DNA of 36,067 bases from JAAYJR01 sp964540755 (GTDB taxonomy: Bacteria > Bacteroidota > Bacteroidia > Bacteroidales > Prolixibacteraceae). How positions within the stretch are numbered: the stretch's first letter is position 1; each line of letters starts with the position of its first letter. Where the stretch lies: contig CAZIOB010000192.1 in the NCBI GenBank assembly GCA_964540755.1, positions 1 to 36,067 of the forward strand, given 5' to 3'. Made by a program: the position numbers and the translations under genes. Of the stretch, positions 25,541 through 34,280 are shown one piece after another. The notes beneath the pieces were generated by a model. That model ran no database searches. It worked only from the letters and a program-made list of their open reading frames with translations, and was not told where the DNA came from.

Positions 25541-27157
25541 CTATGGATTTTCATCTGGTTCTGGAAATTCCCTCATCGGACTGTAACGTATGTAGGAATC
25601 GAATACTTCTTTATCAGGCCCGACTACCCGGGGATCTTCAGATTTTCGCAGTTCTTCCATTAATCTGTCCTTCATCTCATTCTCAATATGGTTATAGCCT
25701 GATTTTCCTGAAAGATTATTCAGGCACCAGGGATCATTTTTAATATTAAAGAATTCGAATTCTGGCCTTTTGTTGTGTGCCAGTTCAAAATAGGGCATGA
25801 CTTCCTCATCATGCATGTTTTCAATTATAAATGATTTTGTCGGTGCGGCATCAATATCTGTAAATGCCCATTCGGAATGGTGAACTCCATTTTCATCTAT
25901 ACCGTACATGGGTAAAAGTTCATCTGCTGTTCCCGGCTTAATTCGCCGGGGAGCTCCCGCAGGCCACCTTTCCGGCTTTATATTCCAGATGAGCAAAAAA
26001 TCAGTACTCCGTATTGCCCTTTGAGGATAACCCCGGTTCCTGTACCGTGAACATGAATGTCTCTCACGTCCTGTAAAAACATATTTTTTCGAAACATCTG
26101 TAATTCCTTGTTTATCGGACTCCAGAATATTCACTATACTTTTTCCTGACATTGGCAACATACCAGAAGGACTGGTTTTGGTAATTTCAAGGATCGTTGG
26201 TGCAATATCCGAAAAGCTTACAGGGTCATCAACAATTCTTCCTCCCGGGAAACGTTTTGGAAAACGGACAGCCAAAGGGACGTGTACCCCATATTCATAA
26301 ACATTAGCTTTTGCCCGTGGAAAAGGCATACCGTTATCACCGGTAACAATAACAATTGTATTCTCAAGTTCACCCTTTTCTTCAAGATAATCGAGCATTC
26401 GTTGTAAATGCAGATCAAACCATTCAATTTCAACAGCATAGTCAAGCATGTCACCTCTGACTATTTCATGATCCGGAAAAAACCCGGGCACCTTAACATC
26501 AGACAGTTTTTTCGCTGTTCTTTTCCAGGAATCTTTCTCATAAGACCGGTGCGGTTCACTGGCCCCGTACCAAAAGAAAAAAGGCTTGTCACCTTTGATG
26601 TTTTCCATAAAATATCTGAAATTCTCAAAATAATTAACAGGCCCGATCCCGCCGGCAGTGCGCTCATCACCGGGAGTCCCTTCTTTATACCTGATATTAC
26701 TGTGATATATTCCTGCAGCATTGTCAGAGCGCCAAAGGGAGTCATTATCATTCCTGGCATATTGAAAAGGTGCAACTCCTTTACCCGTAAGCCCCGTGGA
26801 ATATCCATCAGCATCAAGAAGATCTGTAAACGGAATATATTTTTTCATCCATGAGGAGGCATGCTGTCCTGATTGTTCATTCTGCCAGTGATATCTTCCT
26901 GTTACAATAGCGCTCCGCGAAGGTGCGCAACCGGGTGAACCTGCTATGCAATTACTAAAATATACGCCTTCTGCGGCGATGCGGTCAAAAGCAGGTGTAC
27001 TTACAAACTTACAACCTGCAAAACTTGTATGAGCAAAAGACTGATCATCACTTATTGCAAAAAGGATATTCGGCCGGTCTGCCTGTTCCTTTACTTTGCC
27101 GCAACTAATTATCTGGACAAACATTACACCTGCTAATATTATTCTAAAAATCTTCAT
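25541..27157 (-). CDS. Sulfatase lipoprotein, N-sulfoglucosamine sulfohydrolase-like
   Basis: A 538-residue type I sulfatase. The formylglycine motif is CAPSR (C77 from this start) in SPGCAPSRSAIVTGRYHW; metal residues are in ISDDQ and VTGDNGMPF. The overall pattern is closest to heparan N-sulfatases, but the glycan is not proven. The frame is open to an ATG at 27214, which lies inside the end of the previous gene. I choose 27157 (MKIFRIILAGVMFVQIISC), which gives a lipoprotein signal peptide. Needs an anSME or similar enzyme to convert Cys to formylglycine; none is in the window. Last of three tandem sulfatases. Confidence 0.85.
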   Translation of the reverse strand: MKIFRIILAGVMFVQIISCGKVKEQADRPNILFAISDDQSFAHTSFAGCKFVSTPAFDRIAAEGVYFSNCIAGSPGCAPSRSAIVTGRYHWQNEQSGQHASSWMKKYIPFTDLLDADGYSTGLTGKGVAPFQYARNDNDSLWRSDNAAGIYHSNIRYKEGTPGDERTAGGIGPVNYFENFRYFMENIKGDKPFFFWYGASEPHRSYEKDSWKRTAKKLSDVKVPGFFPDHEIVRGDMLDYAVEIEWFDLHLQRMLDYLEEKGELENTIVIVTGDNGMPFPRAKANVYEYGVHVPLAVRFPKRFPGGRIVDDPVSFSDIAPTILEITKTSPSGMLPMSGKSIVNILESDKQGITDVSKKYVFTGRERHSCSRYRNRGYPQRAIRSTDFLLIWNIKPERWPAGAPRRIKPGTADELLPMYGIDENGVHHSEWAFTDIDAAPTKSFIIENMHDEEVMPYFELAHNKRPEFEFFNIKNDPWCLNNLSGKSGYNHIENEMKDRLMEELRKSEDPRVVGPDKEVFDSYIRYSPMREFPEPDENP

Positions 27158-27197
27158 TATTATTAAAACTTTTTGAGTTACAAAAACAAAAAAATAA

Positions 27198-28559
27198 TTA
27201 TTTCTCTTTGTCATCTTTTTTAAATTCTTCGAGCAATTTCATCATATGCTCTACCGTTTCAGGATTCTCTGCACTCAGATCGCGGGTCTCCCTGAAATCA
27301 TTTGTTAAATTATATAATTCAGGCTGGTTTGTTTCCCTGTTTAAAAGTAATTTCCAGTCGCCATCCCTTACAGCATAGTATTGTGATACTTTCCAGTAAA
27401 ACGGGTGTGTACTTTTAAAAGATTTTTGACCTGTCAGAAAAGGCCAGATATTTTTTCCATCAATATTCAACCTGTCTGAATTTTCACAACCTGCCAGTCC
27501 ACACAACGTTGGCAGCCAGTCTGATATATGAACAGGAATATCTGATGCCCCGGCTTTTAGTTTTCCCGGCCAGTTAACAAAAGCAGGAACACGTATACCT
27601 CCTTCATAAAGATCTCCCTTCCAGCCTCTTAAAGGAAAATTATTTCCCAAAACATCATGGGGCTTATCTACATATTTACCTCTGTATTCTGTGCTGCTGT
27701 ACCAACTTTTCTGTCCCCCGTTATCACTGGTAAACAGTATGAGAGTATTTTTTCGTTTGCCGGTCGTTTCCAAAGCATCGATTATTTTGCCGATGCATGC
27801 ATCCATATGTGTAACGCTGGCAGCAAACCACTTACGTGACTGATACATATTGACATCTTCATACACTGATACCCACTTTCCCGGCTCGTCAAGGGGATAG
27901 TGAGGCACGCTGTAGGCTACATAAAGAAAGAACGGTTTACCAGTTCCCTCCTCAATAATACGTACAGCCTCATCGGTGATCAGGTCTGTGGCATGGCCTT
28001 CTTCTTCCAGATACTCATCATTGCGGTGCCATGATTTCCGTGAAGTTAATCTGGTCTCCATTTTATATTCATGGGTAAAAGGATCTATCTGGCCGTCAAA
28101 ATAGCCATAAGATGACTGAAATCCATACTTCAAAGGAGTATATGGCGGAGAACCCATATGCCATTTCCCGGAAATGGAAGTATAATAACCATTCTCACTG
28201 AGAATTGATGCGAATGTAGGATCACCCATATCGATCACTTCCCCGTAGTCGGGACCTGTAATACCGTAGCGGCTGGGATACTTTCCCGTCATTAGACTCA
28301 CCCGTGTTGGTGTGCAGGTCGGCATTACATAATGTTGATCGAGCCGTATTCCCGATTCTGCCAACCGGTCTATATTAGGCGTTTTAATTGATGAGCCGTT
28401 ATAACCTATATCATTCCAACCCAAATCGTCAGTTATAATTATAAGAATGTTCGGTTTATCAAGTGATTTGAGATTACCCACGGCTTTAACCCGGTAACTG
28501 CAAAAAATAAAAGATAACGCCAGGAAAAAACTTAAAAATATTATGTTGCTGTACTTCAT
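27198..28559 (-). CDS. Sulfatase (arylsulfatase-type), exported
   Basis: A 453-residue type I sulfatase. C82 lies in CTPTR (MPTCTPTRVSLMTGKYPSR), the residue turned to formylglycine. Metal-binding D44 and D45 are in IITDDLGWND, and the later FTSDNGG is present. The N-terminus has a hydrophobic signal segment (SNIIFLSFFLALSFIFC); it may be cleaved near VKA-VG. It starts 74 bp after the upstream sulfatase and ends 40 bp before the next start, so the three are probably one transcript. It removes sulfate esters from glycans; position specificity cannot be read. Confidence 0.88.
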   Translation of the reverse strand: MKYSNIIFLSFFLALSFIFCSYRVKAVGNLKSLDKPNILIIITDDLGWNDIGYNGSSIKTPNIDRLAESGIRLDQHYVMPTCTPTRVSLMTGKYPSRYGITGPDYGEVIDMGDPTFASILSENGYYTSISGKWHMGSPPYTPLKYGFQSSYGYFDGQIDPFTHEYKMETRLTSRKSWHRNDEYLEEEGHATDLITDEAVRIIEEGTGKPFFLYVAYSVPHYPLDEPGKWVSVYEDVNMYQSRKWFAASVTHMDACIGKIIDALETTGKRKNTLILFTSDNGGQKSWYSSTEYRGKYVDKPHDVLGNNFPLRGWKGDLYEGGIRVPAFVNWPGKLKAGASDIPVHISDWLPTLCGLAGCENSDRLNIDGKNIWPFLTGQKSFKSTHPFYWKVSQYYAVRDGDWKLLLNRETNQPELYNLTNDFRETRDLSAENPETVEHMMKLLEEFKKDDKEK

Positions 28560-28633
28560 TAAAAAATAAATTAAAAATTAAAAACTTCTCTTATGCTTCT
28601 CTATAATATAGCTCTGTCTGTTATGAAGAATAA

Positions 28634-30025
28634 TTACTTATCACCGGGATAGCTCTCATTCGGCACAGGCATTTGGGCATGAACTTCTTCACGCCATTTT
28701 TCCAGTTCAATGGCCAGCTCTTTTTTTACAGCGGGCAGACTGTCCGCCAGGTTTTTCGACTCGCTCAAATCATTTTCAAGATTAAAAAGTTCATAGGGAG
28801 ATACTTCCCCCTCAATCAAGCTTTTTTCATACCACTCGATAAGTTTCCATTTTCCTCTCCTCATCGCTCCGGCAGGTATCATACCCGACCCATGATAATG
28901 AGGATAGTGCCAGAAAAGGGTTTCGTGTATTTCAGAACCGGCATCTTTTAATACGGGCAGAAAACTTTTTCCATCGACATTTTCCGGAAAACTTTTTATC
29001 CCCGCAATTTCACAGAATGTAGGCAGAAAATCGATGGAACTGATTAATGACCCCGAAATGCTACCAGGCTTTACAACATCCTTCCATTTAACGATCAGAG
29101 GCTCCTTTATTCCCCCTTCATAAAGCCATCCTTTACCCGCCCTCAGAGGAGTCTGGGCTGCATCAGTGGCCAGGCCTCCGTTATCAGAAAAGAAAATTAC
29201 CACTGTATTATCTTCAAGTCCCAGATCTCTTATTTTTTTAAATATCCTGCCACAACTATTATCCAGACGCTCGATCATCGCTGCAATAACAGGGTTATTC
29301 TCAGGTTCTTCCGATGCTTCCAATTTCGCATATTTATCGATCGTGGCAGCTCTCTCTTTTAACGGATTATGAATCGTATTATGCGAAACATACAGGAAAA
29401 ACGGTTCCGGCTGGTATCTTTCCATGAAATCCAGGGCCAGACTGGTAATTGTATCAACGTTATGTGCATCATCTTCGGCATCCTGCCAGGGTTGAGCCAT
29501 GCCACCCGAAGGCTTGTAAGTTACAAATGATTCGTCAAATCCCTGCATATCAGGATTATACGGAAGGCTTTCAGGCGGCATCTTAGCCTGGCTCAAATGC
29601 CATTTTCCAAATGCCGCAGTATGATATCCTTTGCTTTTCAATAACTCTGCAATGGTTACTTCATCCAGTGGCAGAAATTTTTGCCAGTCGGGTTGGGTCA
29701 GAGGATAAATATTCTTGTTATTACCTGCAATAAAATCCGTCAGATGAAGACGTGCAGGATATTTGCCTGTCATAATACTTGCCCTTGTCGGAGAACAAAC
29801 AGGACAGGCAGCATAAGCATTTGTAAATCGCATTCCTTCACTAGCCAATTCATCTATATTGGGAGTAGGATAATAATTACTGCCATTGCTTCCGATCTGC
29901 ATATAACCCAAATCATCGGCCAGAATCAATATAATGTTGGGAGGCGATTCGTCTTTACCACAACTCCATATTAATAATGTGGCAAGACTTATTATCAATA
30001 CAGAAATTTTAAATTTAATATGCAT
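28634..30025 (-). CDS. Sulfatase lipoprotein (arylsulfatase A-type)
   Basis: A 463-residue type I sulfatase, first of the three in transcription order. The motif is CSPTR with C77 (CPVCSPTRASIMTGKYPARL), with metal residues in LADDLGY and FFSDNGGL. The signal peptide ends LLIWSC, giving Cys22 as a lipid anchor. A clear -7 box lies 21 bases upstream of the ATG. With the other two sulfatases it suggests stepwise desulfation of a polysaccharide in the periplasm or at the surface. Confidence 0.9.
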   Translation of the reverse strand: MHIKFKISVLIISLATLLIWSCGKDESPPNIILILADDLGYMQIGSNGSNYYPTPNIDELASEGMRFTNAYAACPVCSPTRASIMTGKYPARLHLTDFIAGNNKNIYPLTQPDWQKFLPLDEVTIAELLKSKGYHTAAFGKWHLSQAKMPPESLPYNPDMQGFDESFVTYKPSGGMAQPWQDAEDDAHNVDTITSLALDFMERYQPEPFFLYVSHNTIHNPLKERAATIDKYAKLEASEEPENNPVIAAMIERLDNSCGRIFKKIRDLGLEDNTVVIFFSDNGGLATDAAQTPLRAGKGWLYEGGIKEPLIVKWKDVVKPGSISGSLISSIDFLPTFCEIAGIKSFPENVDGKSFLPVLKDAGSEIHETLFWHYPHYHGSGMIPAGAMRRGKWKLIEWYEKSLIEGEVSPYELFNLENDLSESKNLADSLPAVKKELAIELEKWREEVHAQMPVPNESYPGDK

Positions 30026-30054
30026 ATGATTAAAATTAATTTTTTACAAAGGTA
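30023..30054 (-). promoter_or_regulatory. Sulfatase operon promoter and short leader
   Basis: The minus strand reads TACCTTTG (30047-30054), a full -7 match. The following 21 bases contain ATTAATTTTAATC and lead to ATG at 30025. The same 13-base stretch occurs at the same distance before lpxB, and 12 of 13 before the GH106-like gene. The -33 box is not clear. Confidence 0.5.
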
Positions 30055-30250
30055 TCATAATAGAGTATATGTTTTAATCATATTCTTGTGTGATTTTACA
30101 ATCATGGCCGTTTCATTTCAGATTTTCAGGCACTATGATATTATCTCCGGAAAGGTCAATAAATATATTTCTCACTAATCTTATAAAACCATTATTGAGC
30201 AATCACGGGCGCAAGTAATACAAGGCTCACATTAATTATGTAATACGGAT

Positions 30251-31240
30251 TTATTTATAAATCTCATCTTCGGTCTGATATCCCTCTGAAATAACTGTAA
30301 GCTTTAAATTTTCGCGGTTTACTATCATGCCGTTGTGAAAAAAAGCAGGAACTAACCGTGCCCCGTTACTAACAGTCTGGAATGTTCTTTCGCATTGTCC
30401 TGTACGGCCTAAAGTAATTGCCAGTTCTGCTGCAGTTGAAGCAAGCTTTTCATAGGGCTTATAAATAGTGCAGCTTTGATGGCCTGCCACTATCTTCTGT
30501 AAATTCCTGAGATCAGCATCCATGCCGGCAACCAATATATCTTCTGTTCTGCCCTCCTCGGAAAGAGCTTTTATTACACCCATGGCAATCGCATCATTTC
30601 CGGCAATAATCGCATCAACATCATCTGTTTTCAGCAATAATTCTTTTGTATGCATGTAACCCTCATCTTCCCCCCAACTTTCTGTAAAAACATTATATAC
30701 AATTTCTATATCTCCTTTCTCAACAAGTGGTTGTATCACATTCATCTGTCCCAGATATAAAAACTGACTGTTATTATCACTCAATGCTCCGCCAATAAGT
30801 GCATATTTACCGGTAGGTTGGATTGTTGTCAAATACTCAGCCTGCAATTTTCCTATCTCCACGTTATCTGTCGAAACATAACAATCCAGGTTACAATTTT
30901 TAATGAGTCTGTCGTAAGAAATTACACCAATGTTATTTTTATGTGCATTTTCCACGATTGCTGCTGCCTGAAACTGATCAACAGGTACAACTACAAGAAC
31001 ATCTACTCCATTGTCCATTAGCTCATTAGCCTGCTCTAACTGTTTTTCCATGCTATTGTCAGCAATTCTGACTACAACATCACTACCAAGCTCGCGGACC
31101 TTCTCAACGAAAAAGTCCATATCATTTTCCCAACGCTCCTTATCCAGGGCATGTATTAAAAATCCAACTTTTACAGGATCGTTTTTTGTACATCCTCCCA
31201 AAATAAAAAGTGAAAGAAAAACAATTGAAGAAATTTTCAT
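30251..31240 (-). CDS. Periplasmic sugar-binding lipoprotein, XylF-like
   Basis: A 329-residue periplasmic-binding protein of the ribose/xylose group. It begins MKISSIVFLSLFILGGC, so Cys17 is lipidated. Family marks: VGFLIHALDKERWENDM, DVLVVVPVDQFQAA, and DAIIAGNDAIAMGVIKAL. The last parts (TIYKPYEKLASTAAELA) match D-xylose-binding proteins. No ABC permease or ATPase lies nearby. In Bacteroidota such orphan binding proteins can present a sugar to a membrane sensor kinase, so sensing is as likely as uptake. The frame continues 4 codons upstream to ATG 31252; the inner start gives a more typical signal peptide. It lies upstream of the sulfatases on the same strand, separated by 225 bp. Confidence 0.82.
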   Translation of the reverse strand: MKISSIVFLSLFILGGCTKNDPVKVGFLIHALDKERWENDMDFFVEKVRELGSDVVVRIADNSMEKQLEQANELMDNGVDVLVVVPVDQFQAAAIVENAHKNNIGVISYDRLIKNCNLDCYVSTDNVEIGKLQAEYLTTIQPTGKYALIGGALSDNNSQFLYLGQMNVIQPLVEKGDIEIVYNVFTESWGEDEGYMHTKELLLKTDDVDAIIAGNDAIAMGVIKALSEEGRTEDILVAGMDADLRNLQKIVAGHQSCTIYKPYEKLASTAAELAITLGRTGQCERTFQTVSNGARLVPAFFHNGMIVNRENLKLTVISEGYQTEDEIYK

Positions 31241-31377
31241 CACATAATTCATAGTAATCTAAATTTTAATTTTATTATTCTACGAATTATAAGGCAAAAG
31301 GGTTAAATAAAAATATAATTTAAAAGTTGTTATATAACACACGGGAAAATGCAACCTTTTTTAAAAAGCTTAATTAT

Positions 31378-31391
31378 CCCGTAATTACGGG
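31378..31391. promoter_or_regulatory. Perfect palindrome between maf and the sugar-binding gene
   Basis: CCCGTAATTACGGG is a perfect 14-bp palindrome, 16 bp past the maf stop and about 138 bp before the sugar-binding gene start. It could be an operator for the latter, or a short hairpin ending the maf transcript, although no T-run follows directly. Confidence 0.35.
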
Positions 31392-31407
31392 TACTTCTCC
31401 AAAAAAG

Positions 31408-31983
31408 CTAAAAATTCATTATTTCGGTATATAATTTTTGAACAGGCAAACCCATTACATTATAGAAAGATCCTTCAATATGAGTAATCCCTATATACCC
31501 GATCCATTCCTGAATGCCATATGCCCCTGCTTTATCAAAGGGTTTATATTTAGATATATAATAGTCTATCTCTTTACCGGACAGTATTTTAAAATTTACA
31601 CCAGATACCGCGAAAAAAGATTTTTGCTTGTGTAGCGAGGTTATACAAACACCTGTGACCACCTCATGTTTTTCCCCGCTCAGCTCAAGAAGCATTTGAC
31701 GTGCATCCTCAATATTTTCCGGTTTGCCCAATATTCTGCCGTTAAGCCAGACTATGGTATCTGCTGTAATCAGTAAATCATTTTCAGTAAGTTCACTAAG
31801 AAATTGTCCGGCTTTCAATTCAGCCAGGTAAACAGGAATTTTCTCCTTAGGCATGCCTGCCGGAAAATTCTCATTAATCTCCCTTACTCTTATATCAAAG
31901 TCAATACCCAATGCCTTAAGCAGCATTTGTCTGCGGGGTGATCCGGATGCAAGTATATAATTATAATCAGGAAACCAATTCAT
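31408..31983 (-). CDS. Maf-like nucleotide pyrophosphatase
   Basis: A 191-residue Maf protein, cytoplasmic. The first motif LASGSPRRQMLLKALGIDF and the later ADTIVWLNGRILGKP and KAGAYGIQEW are family signatures. Maf enzymes hydrolyse dTTP/UTP or modified nucleotides to the monophosphate and limit their incorporation into DNA or RNA. It directly abuts kdsC (stop of one next to start of the other), so the two are co-transcribed. Confidence 0.93.
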   Translation of the reverse strand: MNWFPDYNYILASGSPRRQMLLKALGIDFDIRVREINENFPAGMPKEKIPVYLAELKAGQFLSELTENDLLITADTIVWLNGRILGKPENIEDARQMLLELSGEKHEVVTGVCITSLHKQKSFFAVSGVNFKILSGKEIDYYISKYKPFDKAGAYGIQEWIGYIGITHIEGSFYNVMGLPVQKLYTEIMNF

Positions 31984-32508
31984 TTAAAAAGCTTTTTCAT
32001 TAAAATTATCAGATACCCATTTCTTCTGGACCCTTAATGTTCTCTCGATAACATCCCGTACACATCCTTCTCCTCCTTTTTTATTAGAAATATACTTGGA
32101 TATTGACTTTATCTCCTTTACAGCATCACGGGGGCAAACGGGAAAACCCACTTTAAGCATGGCGTGATAATCTACAAGATCATCACCCATAAACAAAACA
32201 TTTTCCGGACGGATTCCGGTTTTTTCCAGAAAATCATCCAGACAGCGGGATTTATCCGATACATTATCGTAATAATATTCTATACCTATATATTTATGCC
32301 TGATACGTAAGCTTTCAATAAAACCTCCGGTTATAACTGCAACAGGATATCCCGAATTAATAGCATTTTTTATAGCAAAACCATCTTTTACATTTGCTGT
32401 ACGAACGGGAGCTCCGTTTTCATTAACCGGTGAAATATCTTTTGATAATACTCCGTCAACATCAAACACAAAAGCTTTTATTTTCCTTAGTTTTCTTTTA
32501 AAGAACAT
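31984..32508 (-). CDS. kdsC: 3-deoxy-D-manno-octulosonate 8-phosphate phosphatase
   Basis: A 174-residue HAD-family phosphatase of the KdsC type, without a cap domain. D16 and D18 in FDVDGVLSKD form the active site; VITGG and FMGDDLVDYHAM provide motifs II and IV. KdsC removes phosphate from KDO 8-phosphate to give KDO for the lipopolysaccharide core. It overlaps the upstream DUF2520 gene by 11 bp and abuts maf, so the trio forms an operon. Short HAD proteins can be hard to separate; the KdsC call rests on motifs and size. Confidence 0.88.
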   Translation of the reverse strand: MFFKRKLRKIKAFVFDVDGVLSKDISPVNENGAPVRTANVKDGFAIKNAINSGYPVAVITGGFIESLRIRHKYIGIEYYYDNVSDKSRCLDDFLEKTGIRPENVLFMGDDLVDYHAMLKVGFPVCPRDAVKEIKSISKYISNKKGGEGCVRDVIERTLRVQKKWVSDNFNEKAF

Positions 32509-33286
32509 CTCCTCTGATATTATGATATTTATAAATATATCCCGATATTATTTCATACAATTTTTGGTAATCAGGAAACTCCTGTAATACATTCAAATGT
32601 TTTCTAATGGTATTTCCGTCAAAACGAACAGCAGGTCCGGTCTGTGCCTTATCAGGCTCAATTTCATGCACTTTCATGGCCGTTTCCTTAATTAGCGGCA
32701 AGAGTGTCTCAAATGGAATGTCTTTTGATTTTATAATATCTGAAGCTGCAGAGTAAAGATAATTAACAAAGTTACAGGCGAAAACAGCTGAAATATGAAG
32801 AAACAAACGTTTTTCCGAATCAAATAAACTTACCTTATCCGAAATCCCGGCGGCCAGGTTTAATAATTTTTCCTCATTTTTTTTTGAATCTGCCTCTATG
32901 AAAACAGGAATTTCTCTGAATTTAATATCCCTGTTCCTGGAAAAAGTCTGAAGCGGATAAAATACACCAGTATTGAGTGAATATTTTGAAAGAACTGAAA
33001 GAGGCATACTTCCCGAGCAATGCACAATCAGATTATTTCTAAAGTTGATATAAGGCAATACGTCATCATAAACATCATCTCTCAGGGCAATGAAATATAT
33101 ATCTGCTTCACTGGTTATGTGACCCGGATCAGTAGTATAATCTGTCTTAAGCTTCCCGGCAAGCTCTTTTGCTGAAGCTTTTGTCCTGCTGTAAACCTGG
33201 CAGATCGAATAGTTACTTTTTTTAAATTCCAGCGAAAGATGAGTAGCTAAATTACCTGCACCAATAAATACAATATGACAGCCCAT
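32498..33286 (-). CDS. Rossmann-fold and DUF2520 domain protein
   Basis: A 262-residue predicted oxidoreductase. The N-terminus MGCHIVFIGAGNLATHLS is a dinucleotide-binding fold; the second half (SAVFACNFVNYLYSAASDII, TGPAVRFDGNTIRKHL) fits DUF2520, related to NADP- or F420-dependent reductases. The substrate is unknown. The frame is open to 33325, but the start at 33286 puts the GAGNLA motif at the usual distance. First gene of the tightly packed set with kdsC and maf. Confidence 0.85.
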   Translation of the reverse strand: MGCHIVFIGAGNLATHLSLEFKKSNYSICQVYSRTKASAKELAGKLKTDYTTDPGHITSEADIYFIALRDDVYDDVLPYINFRNNLIVHCSGSMPLSVLSKYSLNTGVFYPLQTFSRNRDIKFREIPVFIEADSKKNEEKLLNLAAGISDKVSLFDSEKRLFLHISAVFACNFVNYLYSAASDIIKSKDIPFETLLPLIKETAMKVHEIEPDKAQTGPAVRFDGNTIRKHLNVLQEFPDYQKLYEIISGYIYKYHNIRGDVL

Positions 33287-33402
33287 TATAATTATAAATT
33301 TAACAAAATAAAATCCCGGCATCAAGCTGACTATGTTGTTCAGTTGAAACGTGAAATCCCTTTCTGCCGTTAAAGATAATGAGGCTTAGTCAATGTTCCA
33401 AT

Positions 33403-34116
33403 TTATTTTTTGCTTAAAGCTTTTTCCAACCGGTCATTAACAACCTTCCAGTTAATGATATTCCAGAAATTATCAACATATTCAGCCCGTCTGTTTTGAT
33501 ATTTAAGATAATATGCATGTTCCCAAACGTCCAGTGCCAACAAAGGGGTACCCTGAACGTAAGAGACATCCATCAGGGGATTATCCTGATTTGGTGTGGA
33601 GGTTACAAATAGTTTTCCATTCTCATCTATAGCAAGCCATGCCCAGCCACTACCAAAAATAGTTTTGGCAGTAGTTGAAAACTGCTCTTTAAAAGCATCA
33701 AAAGAACCAAAATCCTTTTCTATGGCATTTTCCAATTTTTCCGGAACTTCCCCCTGATCAGGGGTCATATTCTCCCAAAATAGAGTATGATTATAAAAGC
33801 CTCCGCCATTATCACGAACTGAACCGGAATACTTGCTAACATTTGCAAATATCTTCTCCAAAGGGGTATCTTTCAGCATGGTACCGTCTGTTGCCGAAAT
33901 AAACTTATCATAATAACCCCTATGATGCTTTGAGTAGTGCAATTCCATAGTACGGCCATCTATAAATGGTTCTAAAGAATAATAATCGTAAGGAAGTTGG
34001 GGAAAATTATGACCTTTAAAATTTTTACATTCTTGTCCCACTGATTTTAATGGACCTATAACAGCCAATAATATGGCAGCTATTCCAACCAGAGTTATAA
34101 TTTTATTTCTTTCCAT
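33403..34116 (-). CDS. sod: Exported Fe/Mn superoxide dismutase
   Basis: A 237-residue Fe/Mn superoxide dismutase with an N-terminal hydrophobic signal (KIITLVGIAAILLAVIG) ahead of the normal domain, which starts near residue 37 (FPQLPYDYYSLEPFID). All four metal ligands are visible: H60 (ELHYSKHH), H110 (GGGFYNH), D196 and H200 (LDVWEHAYY). The Mn/Fe preference cannot be settled. The signal suggests a periplasmic enzyme, unlike the cytoplasmic form of most bacteria. Single gene. Confidence 0.92.
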   Translation of the reverse strand: MERNKIITLVGIAAILLAVIGPLKSVGQECKNFKGHNFPQLPYDYYSLEPFIDGRTMELHYSKHHRGYYDKFISATDGTMLKDTPLEKIFANVSKYSGSVRDNGGGFYNHTLFWENMTPDQGEVPEKLENAIEKDFGSFDAFKEQFSTTAKTIFGSGWAWLAIDENGKLFVTSTPNQDNPLMDVSYVQGTPLLALDVWEHAYYLKYQNRRAEYVDNFWNIINWKVVNDRLEKALSKK

Positions 34117-34280
34117 TTTAATATTATTTAGTTAATGAATTAATATTTATTAAACGATAAGCCCTTAAAAAAGTTCATGAAAGTTCAATTTATCCCGAAT
34201 ACTGACCGTAAATTGACAAATGATGACTTGTTAAGAGTATAAAGATGTATTCTGAACTTTAGAAAGACCCCCGGACTTAT

